From: Dimorphilus gyrociliatus
Taxonomy: Eukaryota; Annelida; Polychaeta; Dinophilidae
Assembly (NCBI GenBank): GCA_904063045.1
Contig: CAJFCJ010000023.1
Coordinates: 821,995-885,994 of the forward strand
Direction of reading: 5' to 3'
DNA length: 64,000 bases
The position numbers and the translations under genes are program-made. Positions 34,512 through 48,946 of the stretch are shown piece by piece. Positions within the stretch are counted from its first letter, which is position 1. Every line of letters begins with the position of its first letter. A model generated the notes under the pieces. It searched no databases, had not been told where the DNA came from, and was given only the letters and a program-made list of their open reading frames with translations.

Positions 34512-35942
34512 AACAAATAGAATAGTTTTTTTTTTTTAAAAAAAAAATATAAACTAAAATTTTACTTTATCTTTTTATTATTAGCTTATTATTACTTCCA
34601 TTTTACTTTAATTTGTTGTTTTGTTTGTTTTAACTTTTTTCTTTAAAAAAACAAAAAAAGTGAAGATGAATAACAAAAAAAAAAGGAAAAGAAACCAAAA
34701 CAAAAAAATATTCATTTCTGCTTCGTTAACGGCCATAAAATGCTTTCTCGTAAAGCGTTCCGCATGGTGGATTTCGCCTCATTTTGGCGCACTTGTGTGT
34801 TTATCAGGCGCTGATACGATAATGAATGTAGTTTAGCGTATTTGCTTGCTTGTTTGCGGGAAATTGACATTTTTCCTCTTTTCATTTGCGTATTATTGTG
34901 TAATTTACGTTATGGAAATATATGAGACGCAACCGTCCCTTTATTATAGCAGAAGCCGTAAATTCAAGTTGATATACCGAGGAAAATTGCCATAAATCGG
35001 CTACAGTCTATCTTCAAAGGCTAATTTTCGGATTATTGAAGGGAAATGATGAGACCGTGTTAGAATGCGACCGTCTGCTTGTTTAATTCGTGATCTTCCT
35101 ACTGTCTTTTCCACATGATAAAGCAAACGTCTAACTCATTATTACTAATAGACAATCAAGCGCAACAAGAGCACCGCAAAAAGTCAGAAAATGGCACGAA
35201 TTTACTGAGCTATAGTGTCCATTCGTGACTAACGATTTATTTAATACGCTTCAATAAACAAACAGACTGCAATACAAAAGATGTGAAAATTTAATTTATG
35301 TAGCTTGTTCAAATTTATTCAATGAGTCTTTAAAAAAAAAATAGACTAGTGTTTTATATTCCTTTCTCTCGAACGATTTCTTCCCTCATCTTCCTTCCCT
35401 ATTCCCTCCCTCTCTTCCCTTCTCTAAATTTCTATCCCTTTACTTTTCAACTTTTTTTTTATCATAAAAAATAATACCGTAATTTTCTTTCTCTTTACTC
35501 GAAAGTCGACTACCTACGTCATACATTCGACTTATTCTCCACCTCCTCTTCCTCCTCAACTCCTCTTCTATTATTATTAACTACCTAATTATCATGCTCT
35601 CTACTGTGTTCATAATGTATAGAAAATATCCGACAAATTTTCTCTTTCCTTCGCCCCCCTACCTTCTATTAAATTCCCTTCAGGTTATGGCTCGTGACAC
35701 GTGTAGTGAGTTTCATCAAAATCTGTTGGTGGTATACCAAATTGGTTTGCTAGTTAAGCGTTAAAAAAGTGTTCAATAATCTCTTGAATATAAAGTTTTT
35801 GAATAGCCTGAAAGTTTTTCGTCAAATTCATATTTTTACATGAATTAGTAAACAAGTTTGCCAAATTGTTAATTGTTTGTTAAATTGCTTCTCTTCCGTT
35901 TTACGGCTACGAGGAAAAAGTTACAAACAAACAAAAGGAAAC

Positions 35943-35980
<38 letters not shown>

Positions 35981-36289
35981 CAGACAAACAGACAGACGGA
36001 GAATTTAAAAATAAGGGCGTCTAATTTTGTGAAATCTGTTCTTTTTGGATTTAAAAATAGAGCTACAAATCAAGAGTAAAAGATTTTTAATTGCAGAAAT
36101 TAAAGAAAAATCGCTTAGTGCTAAAATCATCGTAAAACACTCTAATTTACACATAACACTCTTAATACAGCCGCTTTCCGCTTCAACACTTTTGCTCATT
36201 AAGCTAACAAGTACAGCCTCTCTTTCTATAACACACTTACCATCTTAATCACCCTTTAATTACCCTCTCAACACCGCCGAATCTATTTG
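34512..36289. other. intergenic
   Basis: No gene is supported. There is a (GA)n tract at 35947-35978. A weak acceptor-like TTCAG near 35684 opens no useful frame. Confidence 0.45.
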
Positions 36290-36313
36290 GCCAATCAGCT
36301 ACGAGTTGGGCGG
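36290..36313 (+). promoter_or_regulatory. CCAAT box and GC box upstream of the homeobox gene
   Basis: GGCCAATCAG (around 36289-36298) is followed by GGGCGGAG (36308-36315) in an otherwise AT-rich stretch about 240 bases before the start codon. This is a plausible promoter for the homeobox gene. Confidence 0.4.
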
Positions 36314-36552
36314 AGTCAGCTTCGTGTAATCTCTATGGGGGGTCATTTAATTCTCGCTGCATTTCTAAGTTCTTATCTCTATCGTTTATTTGGCGGCGGT
36401 GAAACAGTATCATTTGTTTATTTAGAAACTTATCTTGTTTAAGGAAGATGTTTAAATTGTTTGGGAAAACAGAGGTAGCTTAATTAGCAATTTAGAAATG
36501 GTTGCCTTGTAAAAATTTTCTTATTGCCTCTGGCCGGCTTCTTTGTGCTTAG

Positions 36553-37693
<1,141 letters not shown>

Positions 37694-38561
37694 GTATTTG
37701 CGTTTGTCGAATTAACTGTTGATTTACCATTTCATTTTTCTCTTCACGTCGCTCGCTCTGTATCTGTCTCTATCTCTATCTCTATCTCTTTCTCTTTCTC
37801 TTTCTCTCTTTCCCTTTGTGCAAGTATGTCTGTTCGTGTTTGTATTTGTTTAATCCATCTGTCAAAATTATCTTGTACTATATTTAAATGAATGTAAAAC
37901 AATTACAATGTGTTCATTATGCAGTATACTGTATTATTATTATTATATTATTAGTATATATACATATATATTTCGAAATGTATGGTATATAACTAAGTAT
38001 GGTTGTCGTGCTCAATCGACATAAGTTTTCTTCATTGTTGTTATCCTCGGTAAAAGGGAAAAAGAAGGGAAAAGAGTAGAAAGAAACACGGAAAACCAAT
38101 ATTTAATACCTAAATTAGACTAGACTATAAACAAGAGATGGCGCTAGTTTTCAGACAGCAGACTTCTCGATAGGCAACTGCCTGGGAGGGGGGAAAGTAT
38201 GAATGTAAAACAGTGATAGCTAACTTAAAGAGATTTTAGAAAGAAACGTAAAATTATTGCTGAGCAAGTTTTTTCCAAGTGATTCAAGTGATTTTATCTG
38301 AAAAACTATACAAATATCAGAATAGAGCAAAACTATAAAACGATAAGGGAATAAGATTATGAAATTTTGGTGTCATATTTAAAGTTTACTTGTTTGTTTG
38401 TTTGTTTGTTTGTTTATTGGTTTTGTCAATTTTTTCCACATAATAACGCATTTATAAAATACAATTTCTTAATGAAGCGATTACGTAAATACGTCAATTA
38501 AATATAAAGATGATTTTGCATGGATCATTTGAAAATTAAAAAGAAAAAAGGGAGGAATAGT
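37694..38561. other. intergenic, 3' side of homeobox gene
   Basis: It contains a TCTA/TCTT pyrimidine tract at about 37770-37810, (TTGT)n at 38390-38416, and an AGATGGCGCT motif at 38136-38145. No coding signal. Confidence 0.45.
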
Positions 38562-38666
38562 TCAACTCCCCATCCTAATAATTGTGGAATAAAAGAAGAC
38601 ATTTAAATCGCCCAAAGCCAGGCAGATGTTGTCCGCTTCGGTCACGCCCACAGAGATATTAATTGT
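38562..38666 (-). CDS. candidate terminal exon of an unassigned minus-strand gene
   Basis: A good acceptor with a pyrimidine tract (CAGCTTTTTCTTCACTCTTAG) ends at 38667. It is followed by a frame of 34 codons to TGA 38562-38564. It begins TINISVGVTEADNICLALGD, acidic and of normal protein composition, and the core is GC-richer than its surroundings. No upstream exon was found between here and the GalNAc-transferase gene. It may be a terminal exon of an undetected gene, or chance. Confidence 0.22.
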   Translation of the reverse strand, partial: TINISVGVTEADNICLALGDLNVFFYSTIIRMGS

Positions 38667-41254
38667 CTAAGAGTGAAGAAAAAGCTGAATTAATATGAAG
38701 AGGCGTCTCGGTGACAGCAACGAAGCTTTTAAGTTTAATGGTACTTATTAGCTTTTATTGTTTTCTAATAAAGCATCTGCACACTGTTTCTTTTTTTTTG
38801 TAATTCTCTATAGCAACTGTGAAATTTTCCAGTTTATAAACACGATATATAGCACATATATATATATTGGTATAGAGCATAATGCTTATAATTCTATACT
38901 ATAATAAAAAAATCTATATTTTATTATTCTAAACACGGGAAAAGGAGAGAAAACGATAGGATTATAACCGGTTATGCATGGATGAAAAGGGACCAAAAAT
39001 AGATGTTGTTGCCTTTGAAGAAAGCCCACTTTTCACATTTTTGATTGTTTAAAGACCAGAAGAATAAACCATTACAAAACAATTATCCACTTTTTTTTAT
39101 ACAATTATTAAATATTAATACAGAAAAAGAATTGGTTTCTATTTGTTGTTTCTATATTTTTATCCATTAAACGCTGCCTTTTTAATAAAACGCTGATGTA
39201 TCGTTTATTTCCTTTGCTCGGTTTTTTTCTGTTTTTAGGCGGATAAGAAAAAAATAAAGTCAGGGGAAAAGATTTATACAAAGTGGAAAAAAATAAGGCG
39301 ATTGGAAACCTGATTGGACTTGAAGCTTATATGCTGCAAGGCGTCTTTAATTTACCTACAATTGGACGCTTAAATTCCCACCATAAAAAGATTTAATTTC
39401 GCTTATTCCTCTTAACGACTTCTTTTTTTTCTTCCTTTTGGATTTTCGGTTTAATTTTTGTATTTCTACGCAAAAAAAGAGTATATTGGTTTATTGAATG
39501 GGAGCTGTAGCCTGTTTTATAAGTTGAAACCTTTACGATTAATCAATTGGAAAGTTGGAGAGATGGGTAGAAAGATAGAGAGAGAGAGAGAGAGATGGCG
39601 AAAGAAGAATTGCATTAGCTTTAGATGGTCGCAAAATTTACGGATCAATTATCGACACCTTAGTAACGTATACAACGATTTTCTGAATTATTCTACATAT
39701 GTTAAGATAAACAGTGTCGCCCGCTTCACGACCGCAAAGCAAGTAAAAGAGAGAGAGGGAGAGAGAGAGCGAAAAATGAAACGGATAATAAAAAGCATTT
39801 TACCAAAAGGTTTATCTCTTGCACGCAGAATCATCTTATACAAAACCGGAATTAGATTCTTGGAAAAAATTTGTCTATTCGACTTACAATAGTAACGATC
39901 AATCGGGGTCGAAGAGAGGAGAAAATTGCTTCTATTGATGGTTTAGGTATCTAATTAAGAAGAAAACTAATTGAAAATTAATTATTTGTCACTAGTTAAA
40001 GTAGGGTTAGAGTAAAATGTACACTGAGAGTAAGAGAGAAGCATGCGCTAAAGCAAGGCTAACGATTAGCAATTAGCATTAAGACAATAAACATATATCG
40101 AAGTATTGTTATAGGTAAGTTAATTAAAGAAGGTGAAGAGCTTTGCTTTATCTATCAATCCATCAGCTTGTGTATATGTCTTAAGCTCTTCTTTTATATA
40201 TAGTTTATATCGGCTACTGTGCATATAACAGATGTTTATCTCTCTCTCTCTCTTTTAACCCTATTCCATTCCCTTTACATGTGTAGTTGGAGTAATAATA
40301 TTTCATTCGCTTTATACTTAACAAAACAGGAAATGAAAAAATTAATATAACATAAATACAGACAATAGTCTCTTATTCGTATCTGTTTCTTCGCCACCGT
40401 CACTAATTAATTAATTGATTAAGCTCTACTTTCTAGCCTAACCCTCTCCGTTCCATTCGGCTTGTAGGGAAAAACTTTACGTCGTTGAAAATTACACGAA
40501 TCTTTTTTCCCTGAACTAACAAATCAACCTTTTTAGAACTGTATATACTTTTTTACGGTAATAAATAAACAAAATCCTTCCACCCCGTTTTCCCTTCCTC
40601 CTTCCTTTCTAATTACGAATGTTGCGTGTGTATTGTTTTCATCAGTTATCCGTCAATATTTTACTCAACAAAATTGTCCTAGAAAGAGGATTGTGAAAAT
40701 GAACAGGTAAAAACTAATGGATTATTTTTGTTTTTTTTTGCAGGTAGTCAGCAGCAATAAAAAGACATATACTGCAAAAAAAGGAAAAATTGACTAAGAA
40801 AACGAGCTTGCATTTATAATAACTTTCTATTCAGTTTGTGTGAATATATTTACCTTCGACTCCTTCTCTATTTCATTCCCTTATTTATTCAGATCTTTTA
40901 TATTATTTAAAAAAAAGACCGTGTCTTATCCCTTTATAGTTAGGTATCGGAATGACACTCGAGAAAAGAAAATGTCGCTTCCCCTCTCTATTCTTCTCTC
41001 TTTTCCCCTTTCCCCTTTCCCTTATGAGCAAAGGATGAATTTTTTTTTAAAAGAAAACCACTTCTTTCTCTGCATTTAGGAATTAGCTTAATCTTTTTGG
41101 GATTGAAAAAACCTGGTAGACGGCTAACCATCAAAGACACATATGAAGAGGAAATTCGATTGGATTAGAGTTTAATTGCGCAGGAGATTTAATAAAAATC
41201 TTAATTGCGCAATAGTCATAACTAAGAAGAGATGTTTTTCATTATTTTTCTTCT
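38667..41254. other. intergenic
   Basis: No gene is supported. GA-rich tracts occur at about 39572-39596 and 39748-39768. The 144-codon frame at 39458-39892 includes these tracts and has no domain or start context to support it. Confidence 0.45.
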
Positions 41255-41260
41255 TTTATT
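41255..41260 (-). promoter_or_regulatory. polyadenylation signal AATAAA (minus strand)
   Basis: AATAAA on the minus strand lies 48 bases after the stop codon of the GalNAc-transferase gene. Confidence 0.5.
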
Positions 41261-41307
41261 TCTTCTTTTATAACAAAATAACCAAATTAATATATTAAAT
41301 AACTGCA

Positions 41308-43532
41308 TTATTTAATGAATTCCCAATTCTGGGATAACGAATCGTCGCAGTTTGCCAACTTGATTATTGATCCCATTTTAAGGCCGCTGACGTCCATACA
41401 TAGTTTCGTAGGTATATGAACAAGTTGCTGGCCATCGATTTTAAATTTATCTCCTCCAACTAACGTGCTAGTACACGGCTCCATATATACGATATTTTCA
41501 TCTTTAGTATTGCGCAATATTGCACAATTCTCTTCCGTTCTTAATTGACTAGTTTCGGTTAGAGTAAATATCTGTTTGTTTATAATTATTTTACATTATT
41601 TGTAAAAAATATTCGTATAAGTAGGCTAGTAGCTTTGCCTATTAGTTTGTAAGCTTAATACCTGATTAAAGCTATCCTGACAATAATAGACGCCCAGGTT
41701 GTAGCCTTTCCTAGGATTTCCGTTGAGCGAGTCTAGGCAAAAGTTTGTTGATGGATTTCGAATTTTTCCGTAGAATTTAACATTTTCATCGAGGATAAAC
41801 TTTTGAGGGTAGACATTTTTCAAAAACCAAGAGAATGGATGGCAATTTAACTTTTTTCTCAGTTCAATTCTCTTGGAGACGTCTCCGAATTGCTTGTGTA
41901 AAAGATCCTTCCTCTTAGCGTAAAAGAATCGTTTATATTCGTCCATCCAAACTTCGGCGACTCTTCTAGAATTAATGCCGTGGTAGTCGTACGTTTTACT
42001 TGGAAACCCGTACGGATGAGTATCTCTGAAAATATGTCCAACTCTTGAACAGGGAATAAACTCAAGCGATCCACCGCATTGCCAAACTCTAAATGACATC
42101 TCTAGATTTTCCCCACCCCAAATGTCCATACCTGGATCATAAGCGCCAATATGAAAGAAAAATTTCCTACTAATAGCTAAAAGTCCTCCGGCCATCGTTG
42201 GGGATCTTATAGGATCTATCCTTGTTTTTCTCCTCTTTAGTTCAAATTCTGGTACGGATTCCCAAGTGAAATGCATACTCCAAGTGAATCCACCGATAGA
42301 CCCGCTCCCACCTCCGTAGTAGGCCAGTGTCGACGACGAGATCACATCAATCATTGGACAGAGTACGGCAGATTCTTTTTCGTGTATTCTTTTCATTAAT
42401 GGTTCTATCCAACCTTCGGACGCTTCGCAATGAGCGTCCAAAAATATGAGTACCTCCCCTGGAAGAGAACGAAACAAGCGAATGTAGTTGGATAATAAAA
42501 AGATATTCTCCCCTTTTCATTAGGAGAGTTTTCTTTCGTAAAAGATGATAAAAAATCAGATTAAATCAACAATATTCTATATCGCGTACACTAAATAGAG
42601 TATAAACATATACAGTATAATTTATATATAGTATATACAGTATATACAGTATATATATATATATATATACTGTATATTAAATGTGAAATCGATAACTTTA
42701 CAACAACCGTCATCGGCTACAGCTGATATCATTCAATCAATGCGTTTGAATTGAAGAATTTTACGAGACAAAAAAAAAGCTGGTTTAACGTATACATAAA
42801 AAACAAATACTTGACACATATAACGTGGAGAGAAAGAACAGAGAGAGACAGAGAGAGAGAGGGCCAAAAAGACAAATTGTGGAGTCACTATTGACTTTTT
42901 GCATTATTACCTCTGGCCTGTTCTGCTCCAAATATTTTAGCCCTGATAAGGCCACTTCTCTCTGGTGTCCTAACGATCCTAACGATGTTGTCGGGAAAAG
43001 TTTTACGTAGATAATTTTGCAGTGGTTCAAAGAGTTCGGGCCTTGTGCTGGAATCATCCACTAATAAAACTTCGTGTAAAAGTTGCGGAGGTGACCTATT
43101 GACGACGCTATGAACTGTTCTTAGAATAGCTGTCCACTCTTCGTTGAAATATATAATAACGACACTGGCTGCCGGATATTCATTGATATTATATTTTTCG
43201 TGTCTACAGAGCTTATCTCTTCTATCCGGTATTCGCCTATCCAAACTTATCTTCCTGCTGGCTACGACGTTAAATCCTTCTTTCTTTATTTCGATATCGT
43301 GTTGTATTTGTTCGTCTTTAGTGATATGAACAGCTTCGCCATTCTCTCCTGGCCCCTTAACTTGTCGATTCAGACTCTTTAAGTATCGCTTTAGTCGAAA
43401 AGCTTTCAACTCTTTTGAACTTATCGAGTGAATTGAATCTGTGTCAGGTTTCAGTAGAGAAACGATTATAAGTAGGGTACAACTTAGAGATAAAAAAACG
43501 AGGATTCTCCTGATTTTCCGCGGTAGCATCAT
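41308..43532 (-). CDS. polypeptide N-acetylgalactosaminyltransferase (GT27)
   Basis: Exons 43532-42911, 42458-41662 and 41571-41308 join with agreeing phases (1, then 0) and encode 560 residues, the usual family length. It starts mucin-type O-glycosylation by moving GalNAc from UDP-GalNAc to Ser/Thr in the Golgi. Residues 8-27 form a type II membrane anchor after a basic MMLPRKIRR. The catalytic domain has ASVVIIYFNEEWTAILRT, the metal-binding DxH in FLDAHCE (215-217), and the Gal/GalNAc-T motif WGGENLEMSFRVWQCGG (from 321) followed by the conserved SRVGHIFR His. A ricin-type lectin domain occupies about 435-558, with CLD and a final QNW (Q-x-W). All catalytic motifs look intact. Which of the many paralogues it is cannot be decided by eye. 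Confidence 0.95.
42600..42676. repeat. TATACAGTATA/(TA)n repeat in the first GalNAc-transferase intron
   Basis: Several overlapping TATACAGTATA units lead into a (TA)n run and end in the mirrored TATACTGTATA form. The whole can fold into a long hairpin. Confidence 0.8.
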
Positions 43533-45573
43533 ACTATTCCTATTAATATTTCCACACCAGAGTCAAAAGTGGAATGAATTTCTTGAACAAATTTTCGAAG
43601 CAGCTGAGAAATGTATTGATGTTTTTATATACGAAAAATTCTCCTCATCTAAACTAAGCTGGGAAGAGAAAAAAATATTGAAATAAATAAACAAGAATCT
43701 TCGCTTTCTTAAAAATAATCTCAGCAATTATCTAACAAATAGTAAATAAAGCAGTTCGAGGCGGTCAGTTTCTTTTTGTTTCTTAACAGAAGTAGGCCTA
43801 CACAAAGATTGCGATGCAATTATCAAATAAATAATATTATAATATAGAATAGAGAATAAAAGTTTGAACGTGTCTGGGAAAAGAAACGTTTTTGTTGATT
43901 TATAAGATTGTCTATGTATAGAAAAATATCTATATATACAGTGTATATTCATTTACGTTGGCAAGGTGTCAAATATTCAAGCAGCTTTTTGGACTAATTC
44001 AATTGTTCAGAAAACGATAGCGTAAAGAATAGAGGTAGGAGGAGGAGGAATAGATGAGCGGGCAGACAAGTGTATACGACCGCAAAAGTATACCACTTGA
44101 ACATACTTGATAGTAAACATCGATTAAAAAAGCTATTGAAGAGAAATCTTAATGATTTAAAGAGAGACGTTAAAAGTGGGAAATGATTAAAAATATGCCA
44201 ATTATATTCTCTAACCCTGTTTCATTTTCTGTTGGAGAGTCCAATCAAATTTGTATAAAAAAAAGGCAACGTTAAGTAAATCTATCGTTCAAAACTGAAA
44301 ATGTTCACATTACCATGATCAAATGGAATATTTCGCTTAGGGCGGAAAAGCGCCATCTGCAGAACAAATACGATGTCGAAAAAACCTGGTAAAGTTGTTC
44401 GAACTTTTCGGAATTGAGAATAGGAAAAGTGCGAGGTTAGGCGGTTTTAAGGAGTGAGAATGATTGATTAATGATCTCTTAGAAGCCATTTATGACTTTT
44501 TAAAGACGCTTTTGCGTTTTAGTCTAAGGAAATTTATCGACTGAGTAAATGCGCATAGTAAAAGAATCGATTATTGTTTAATTACGCCCACACGTAATAA
44601 AATATTACTGATAAAAAGTGAGAATACGCGATAGCTAGTTATTATTATTATTAATATAATAATAATTGTAATTGTCCTTGTTATCATTATTATTGAGCCA
44701 CCTATATCACGGCTTGTGCATTTATTAATTCCTTATTTCTTCTCTTTTCCGCCTTCTTTTTTTTTCTTTCACCCCTTTTCCTTTCTATCCTTCTCCTTCT
44801 CCTTCTCTTTTCTTTTCAAAAGGAAAATTCTTCTCCGAAAACCCCATCATCATTGTTTCTCTTTATCCCTTCTCCTCTCTCTCCCTTTCTTAGGTATTTT
44901 CTAATTTATGATATTAAAAATAGAATTAAAAGAAAAAAGGACAAGATAAGAATAAAATGAAAGAAGAGGGAGAGAGAGAGAGATAGAGAGAGAAAAAAAA
45001 ATATTGGTAAAACAAAATTAAATCTATTTGTCTTTTTTGTTTGACTTGATTGCTTTTGGACTTTGCTAAAAAGTCCGTGTAGTTGGATAGGAGATTTTTT
45101 TTTTCTTTTTTTTTTATTTCTATATTTATCTTTCTTTTATTCTTTTTCTATATCTCTCTTTCTCACTTTCTCCCTGTCTCTAAGTTTCTTTACCCCTCTC
45201 TCTCTCCCCCTCCCTTTCTACATGTACGCGTTTGCGATGCGTGTGTGTGTGTCTACTGTACATCTTTCTTTCTCTCTCTCTTCATTTTCCTACTCCTCCT
45301 CCTTCTAATATCTAACAACTATACAGCAGCAATTTTTTAAGAGGCAGGCGTCGGCCTTTGTACATAAAACAATTTAGAGTGTTTATTCAAGAAGAGAATA
45401 ATTAAGGAAGGAGGAAATCTTATGCTCATATTTTTACGCTGTTTTTCTCAATCTCTTCAAGTTCATTCTCTCAATCTGAACTGAAAACGTAAACTGCATT
45501 TTAATTGGTGCAAAATAAAGAGAAAAAAATCTTGGTACAGAGTCGTCTCGACTTAAATGTTTAAGAGAGCAGC

Positions 45574-45604
<31 letters not shown>

Positions 45605-46536
45605 CTGCTGTAAAAATGTCTAACAACCTTAGCCTTCAAGACTAAGCAAGGTAATAAACAAGAATATATGTATAATATCTTTATATATATATATATATAT
45701 ATTTCTTTTGCAATTTACAAGTCATTATATAAATATACATATATAATTTATATATATATATATATATATATATGTATTAATTTATATATACATTAATTTA
45801 TACATATTCATATATATTTATATATCAAAAGAGGACAATTGTAACAGATTTACTACTGATCGATGTATCCATGGATTTTTAAATAGAATTGATAAGTTTA
45901 CGTCAAGTCAATCAATATACAGCAAAACAGATTTACGATAGGAATGTCAAGGTGGTCGGTCACTTAAACAATTTCAATATTAACAGGGTCACTGATGGAC
46001 TAATAGGTATATACAAACCAAAGAAAACTACAAGAAAAATTCTAATACAGTCTAAGGAACAGCAACGTAAAACAAACCGAAAGGAAGATGGGAAAGAGAA
46101 GAATGGTAGAGAAGGAGAGAGAAAGAGAAAGAGATAGATTGAATTATAATTTTCAAAGGATATTTGTTTATTACTGTTTCTTGTGAATCTATTAACGAGT
46201 CAGATAGGGACGCAATTAATTATTATTAGCAATTAATGACGGTAACACAAAAAAATGTGGGTCTAGTACGCCAACCAAAATATTACAAATAGGTCTAATT
46301 GCTTCCTCCAAGTTTTCTCTTTTTTTTCTTTATTGGATTGTAGATGCAAGAAAACATATCTATAGCTTTCAAAAAAGGTATTGCTATCATAACCACACAA
46401 GGTAAACGTTTCGCCGTTATCTCGTCCTTTGCCTATTCTAGTTTCTATTTTTAGACGATTGTTTGCGGAATTCTAATGATTAATGTAAGATTAATATCTT
46501 TTCACTAAATGTTACTTAGATTATGTAATTTGATAA
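43533..46536. other. intergenic
   Basis: No gene is firmly supported. (TA)n tracts occur at about 45573-45602, 45680-45704 and 45750-45772, with T-rich low-complexity at 44740-44890 and 45095-45300. A short ATG-led segment at about 44373 (MSKKPG before a GTAAAG donor), next to a GCGCCATCTGCAG site, could be a first coding exon but has no partner. Confidence 0.4.
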
Positions 46537-46623
46537 TCAGGAAGACAAAGGTTGATTAGGTGTTGAGAAAGTGTAAGAGGTAATAAGTGATGGAGAAGGT
46601 GGAGGTGAAGGCGGAGGTGTTGT
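46537..46623 (-). CDS. candidate proline-rich terminal exon
   Basis: A strong minus-strand acceptor with a long pyrimidine tract (CCCTCTCTCTTCCTTCTTCAG) ends at 46624. It is followed by 28 codons reading TTPPPSPPPSPSLITSYT and ending in SS at TGA 46537-46539. The PPPSPPPSP stretch could bind SH3 or WW domains, but it also comes from an imperfect GGA/GGT repeat on the plus strand and could be a repeat artefact. No upstream exon is identified. Confidence 0.22.
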   Translation of the reverse strand, partial: TTPPPSPPPSPSLITSYTFSTPNQPLSS

Positions 46624-47113
46624 CTGAAGAAGGAAGAGAGAGGGATATAATTAACAATAACGCTAAGAATTTATTGTTTTAAAGAGTATTTCCTGTCATG
46701 CTAAATTTTCAGATGTGAAAACTTAGATCTCCGGTAATTAAATGGAAGTGCGAGTAAAACAGACAGAAAGACTGTAAAGAGGGTCAATGAACGAATAAGA
46801 GACGAAGATTGCGCGTATATATATATATATATATGTAAGTATGTGTGTATGTATAGTATGTATAGTATGTATGTATGTATGTATAAGTGTGAAGAGAAGG
46901 AAAAAAAGAAAAAGAGACATAGAGATAGAGAAAGAGTGGATGCGAGAGAGAGAGAGAGAGAGAGAGTAGGGAGAGAAAAGAAAACTTGGGAGAGAGATGC
47001 TATTGGTTGCTGGCTATTGGAAAAAGAATTGATCGCTGAGTGGCGCCAAAAGCGATATATTTTGCAAAGAGCGGTAAAACGTCGTTAACCGTCCGCCAAT
47101 CAACAACTTAACC
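46624..47113. other. presumed promoter region of the RGK gene
   Basis: It contains (TA)n and (TATG)n repeats at about 46815-46885 and (GA)n at 46946-46966. Just before the start codon is a GC-richer segment with AGTGGCGCC (47039-47047) and a good Kozak context (ACCATGG). Confidence 0.4.
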
Positions 47114-48453
47114 ATGGACGATTTCGAAGCTTTTAAATTGAGAGCATCCGGTAATTTTAGTTCTGCAGAAAAATTAAATTGTCCTGTTGAAGTGACTGTA
47201 TCAGAAAGTGAGGATTTCCCCAGATCGAGAAGGAATAGCTTTTTTGGACCTAATGAGAACTTACTAACCGTACCTAACCAGTCAATTTATAAACGGCAAA
47301 GATCCAGATCTGCAGATATGGGAAGGGATAGATCGACACTAGGAGATATCAGGGAGAATGAAGAGGACTCGGAAAAATATGTCAGAGTTCGGAGTTTCTC
47401 TTGCACGGAAGGAGGTCTTTTGAATCACGGTGATATTCTTCGTTTGAGAGAAGTGAGCAGAGACGCTATCGAAGCAGAAATAAAGGAACACAACATCCTT
47501 ATAGTAGGTGCCTCCGGAGTGGGAAAGACGTCACTAGCTCAACAATTTGCAACTTCGGATTATCTCTGCGCACAAGCCGACGGTTGGTATCTAGGGAATG
47601 CTATCAATTGTTTCATAATCGTCGTAATTTGTCATCAGTTTGTTAGAAACGATTCGTTCAAGTAAAATCCCATTAAGAGGATCATTATAAAACGGTGTTA
47701 ATGTAGAATATTTGTATATAATTGACGAGATTTTAGGCTTAATTAGAGTAAACATACGTTAGAAGAATAGCTAAATGTTGATAAATTTCTAACATTGCGT
47801 ACTAATAGCGTATTATAAAATCTACTACGGACTATATATGTTTATATGTTTTTACTAATATATTTGTGCACTGTCTACCTGATAAAAATGTCATAGGAAC
47901 ACGTACTCAACGTATCAGATTCAGTCTTATTGAAAAGGGAAATTTTGCCCTTAAACAAACAGGTATTGGTAAGATGGTTATATTGTTTAAATTATACTTT
48001 TGACATTCAACTTTCAATAGAATAATTTACGGATGGTTAACATTAACACTTTATCAATGGGATACTAGATGTTTATTTCTCCAATAAGTTATACGATGAT
48101 ATATAACGCCGTCTAAGGCGTTAATGGCATAACAAACAGACAATCGACTATATTTAGCAAACAGGAATATTGAATAGAGAGAATATTTCCGGAATATTAT
48201 AATAAGAAGAACAAACATCTCTGACGCGTAGAAAACTGTTAAGGTGAATGAAAAAAAAATAATAAAAAAAACCCAGATTTATTCTTCTAATCAAAAATCT
48301 TTCACCTAACATCTAACCCTCTCAACGGACAAAAAAGGTTGAGAAAGTATAAAAAGCAAGGGATAGAGAAGGTAAAAACTACCAGAGGTCATTTGCAGGT
48401 CATCACTACTTTAGATCGAGAAATTTTAAAAGGGAACTGAAAACAAAGGCGAT

Positions 48454-48498
<45 letters not shown>

Positions 48499-48908
48499 GT
48501 GAATGAGTGAGAGAGAAAAGGAAGGGGAGGAAGAGGGAAAGGGAAAGGAAGAGGAGAAAAAACAATTGTAAGAGGGAGATTATTGAAGAGAGAGAGGAAG
48601 AGAAAATAGAAATATTTATGAAATTATCATGCATAATATAATTGTAGGATTTTATGGGCTAACATATAACTACTAGCTATGATCATATATCCAGTATATA
48701 TATGTGTGTGTGTTTCGTGCCCCATGTATCTGTGTTTTGCGGGGCATCTGTTTTAAAGGTGAGGGATAAAAGGCCAAAAATAACTTTAAACTTGTAATTC
48801 GAGTGATGAATGAGATGAAAGTCATTTTATTTAAAAAAAAAAAAGAAAGAGAAAAAAAGTTAGTCTGCTAATCAATTAATTTTTTACTAGATCTGAAAAA
48901 AAAGAAAG

Positions 48909-48946
<38 letters not shown>

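Noticed and set aside
39458-39892. 144-codon plus-strand ORF
   Set aside because: Arg/Glu runs come from (GA)n tracts and the rest shows no motif; considered chance.
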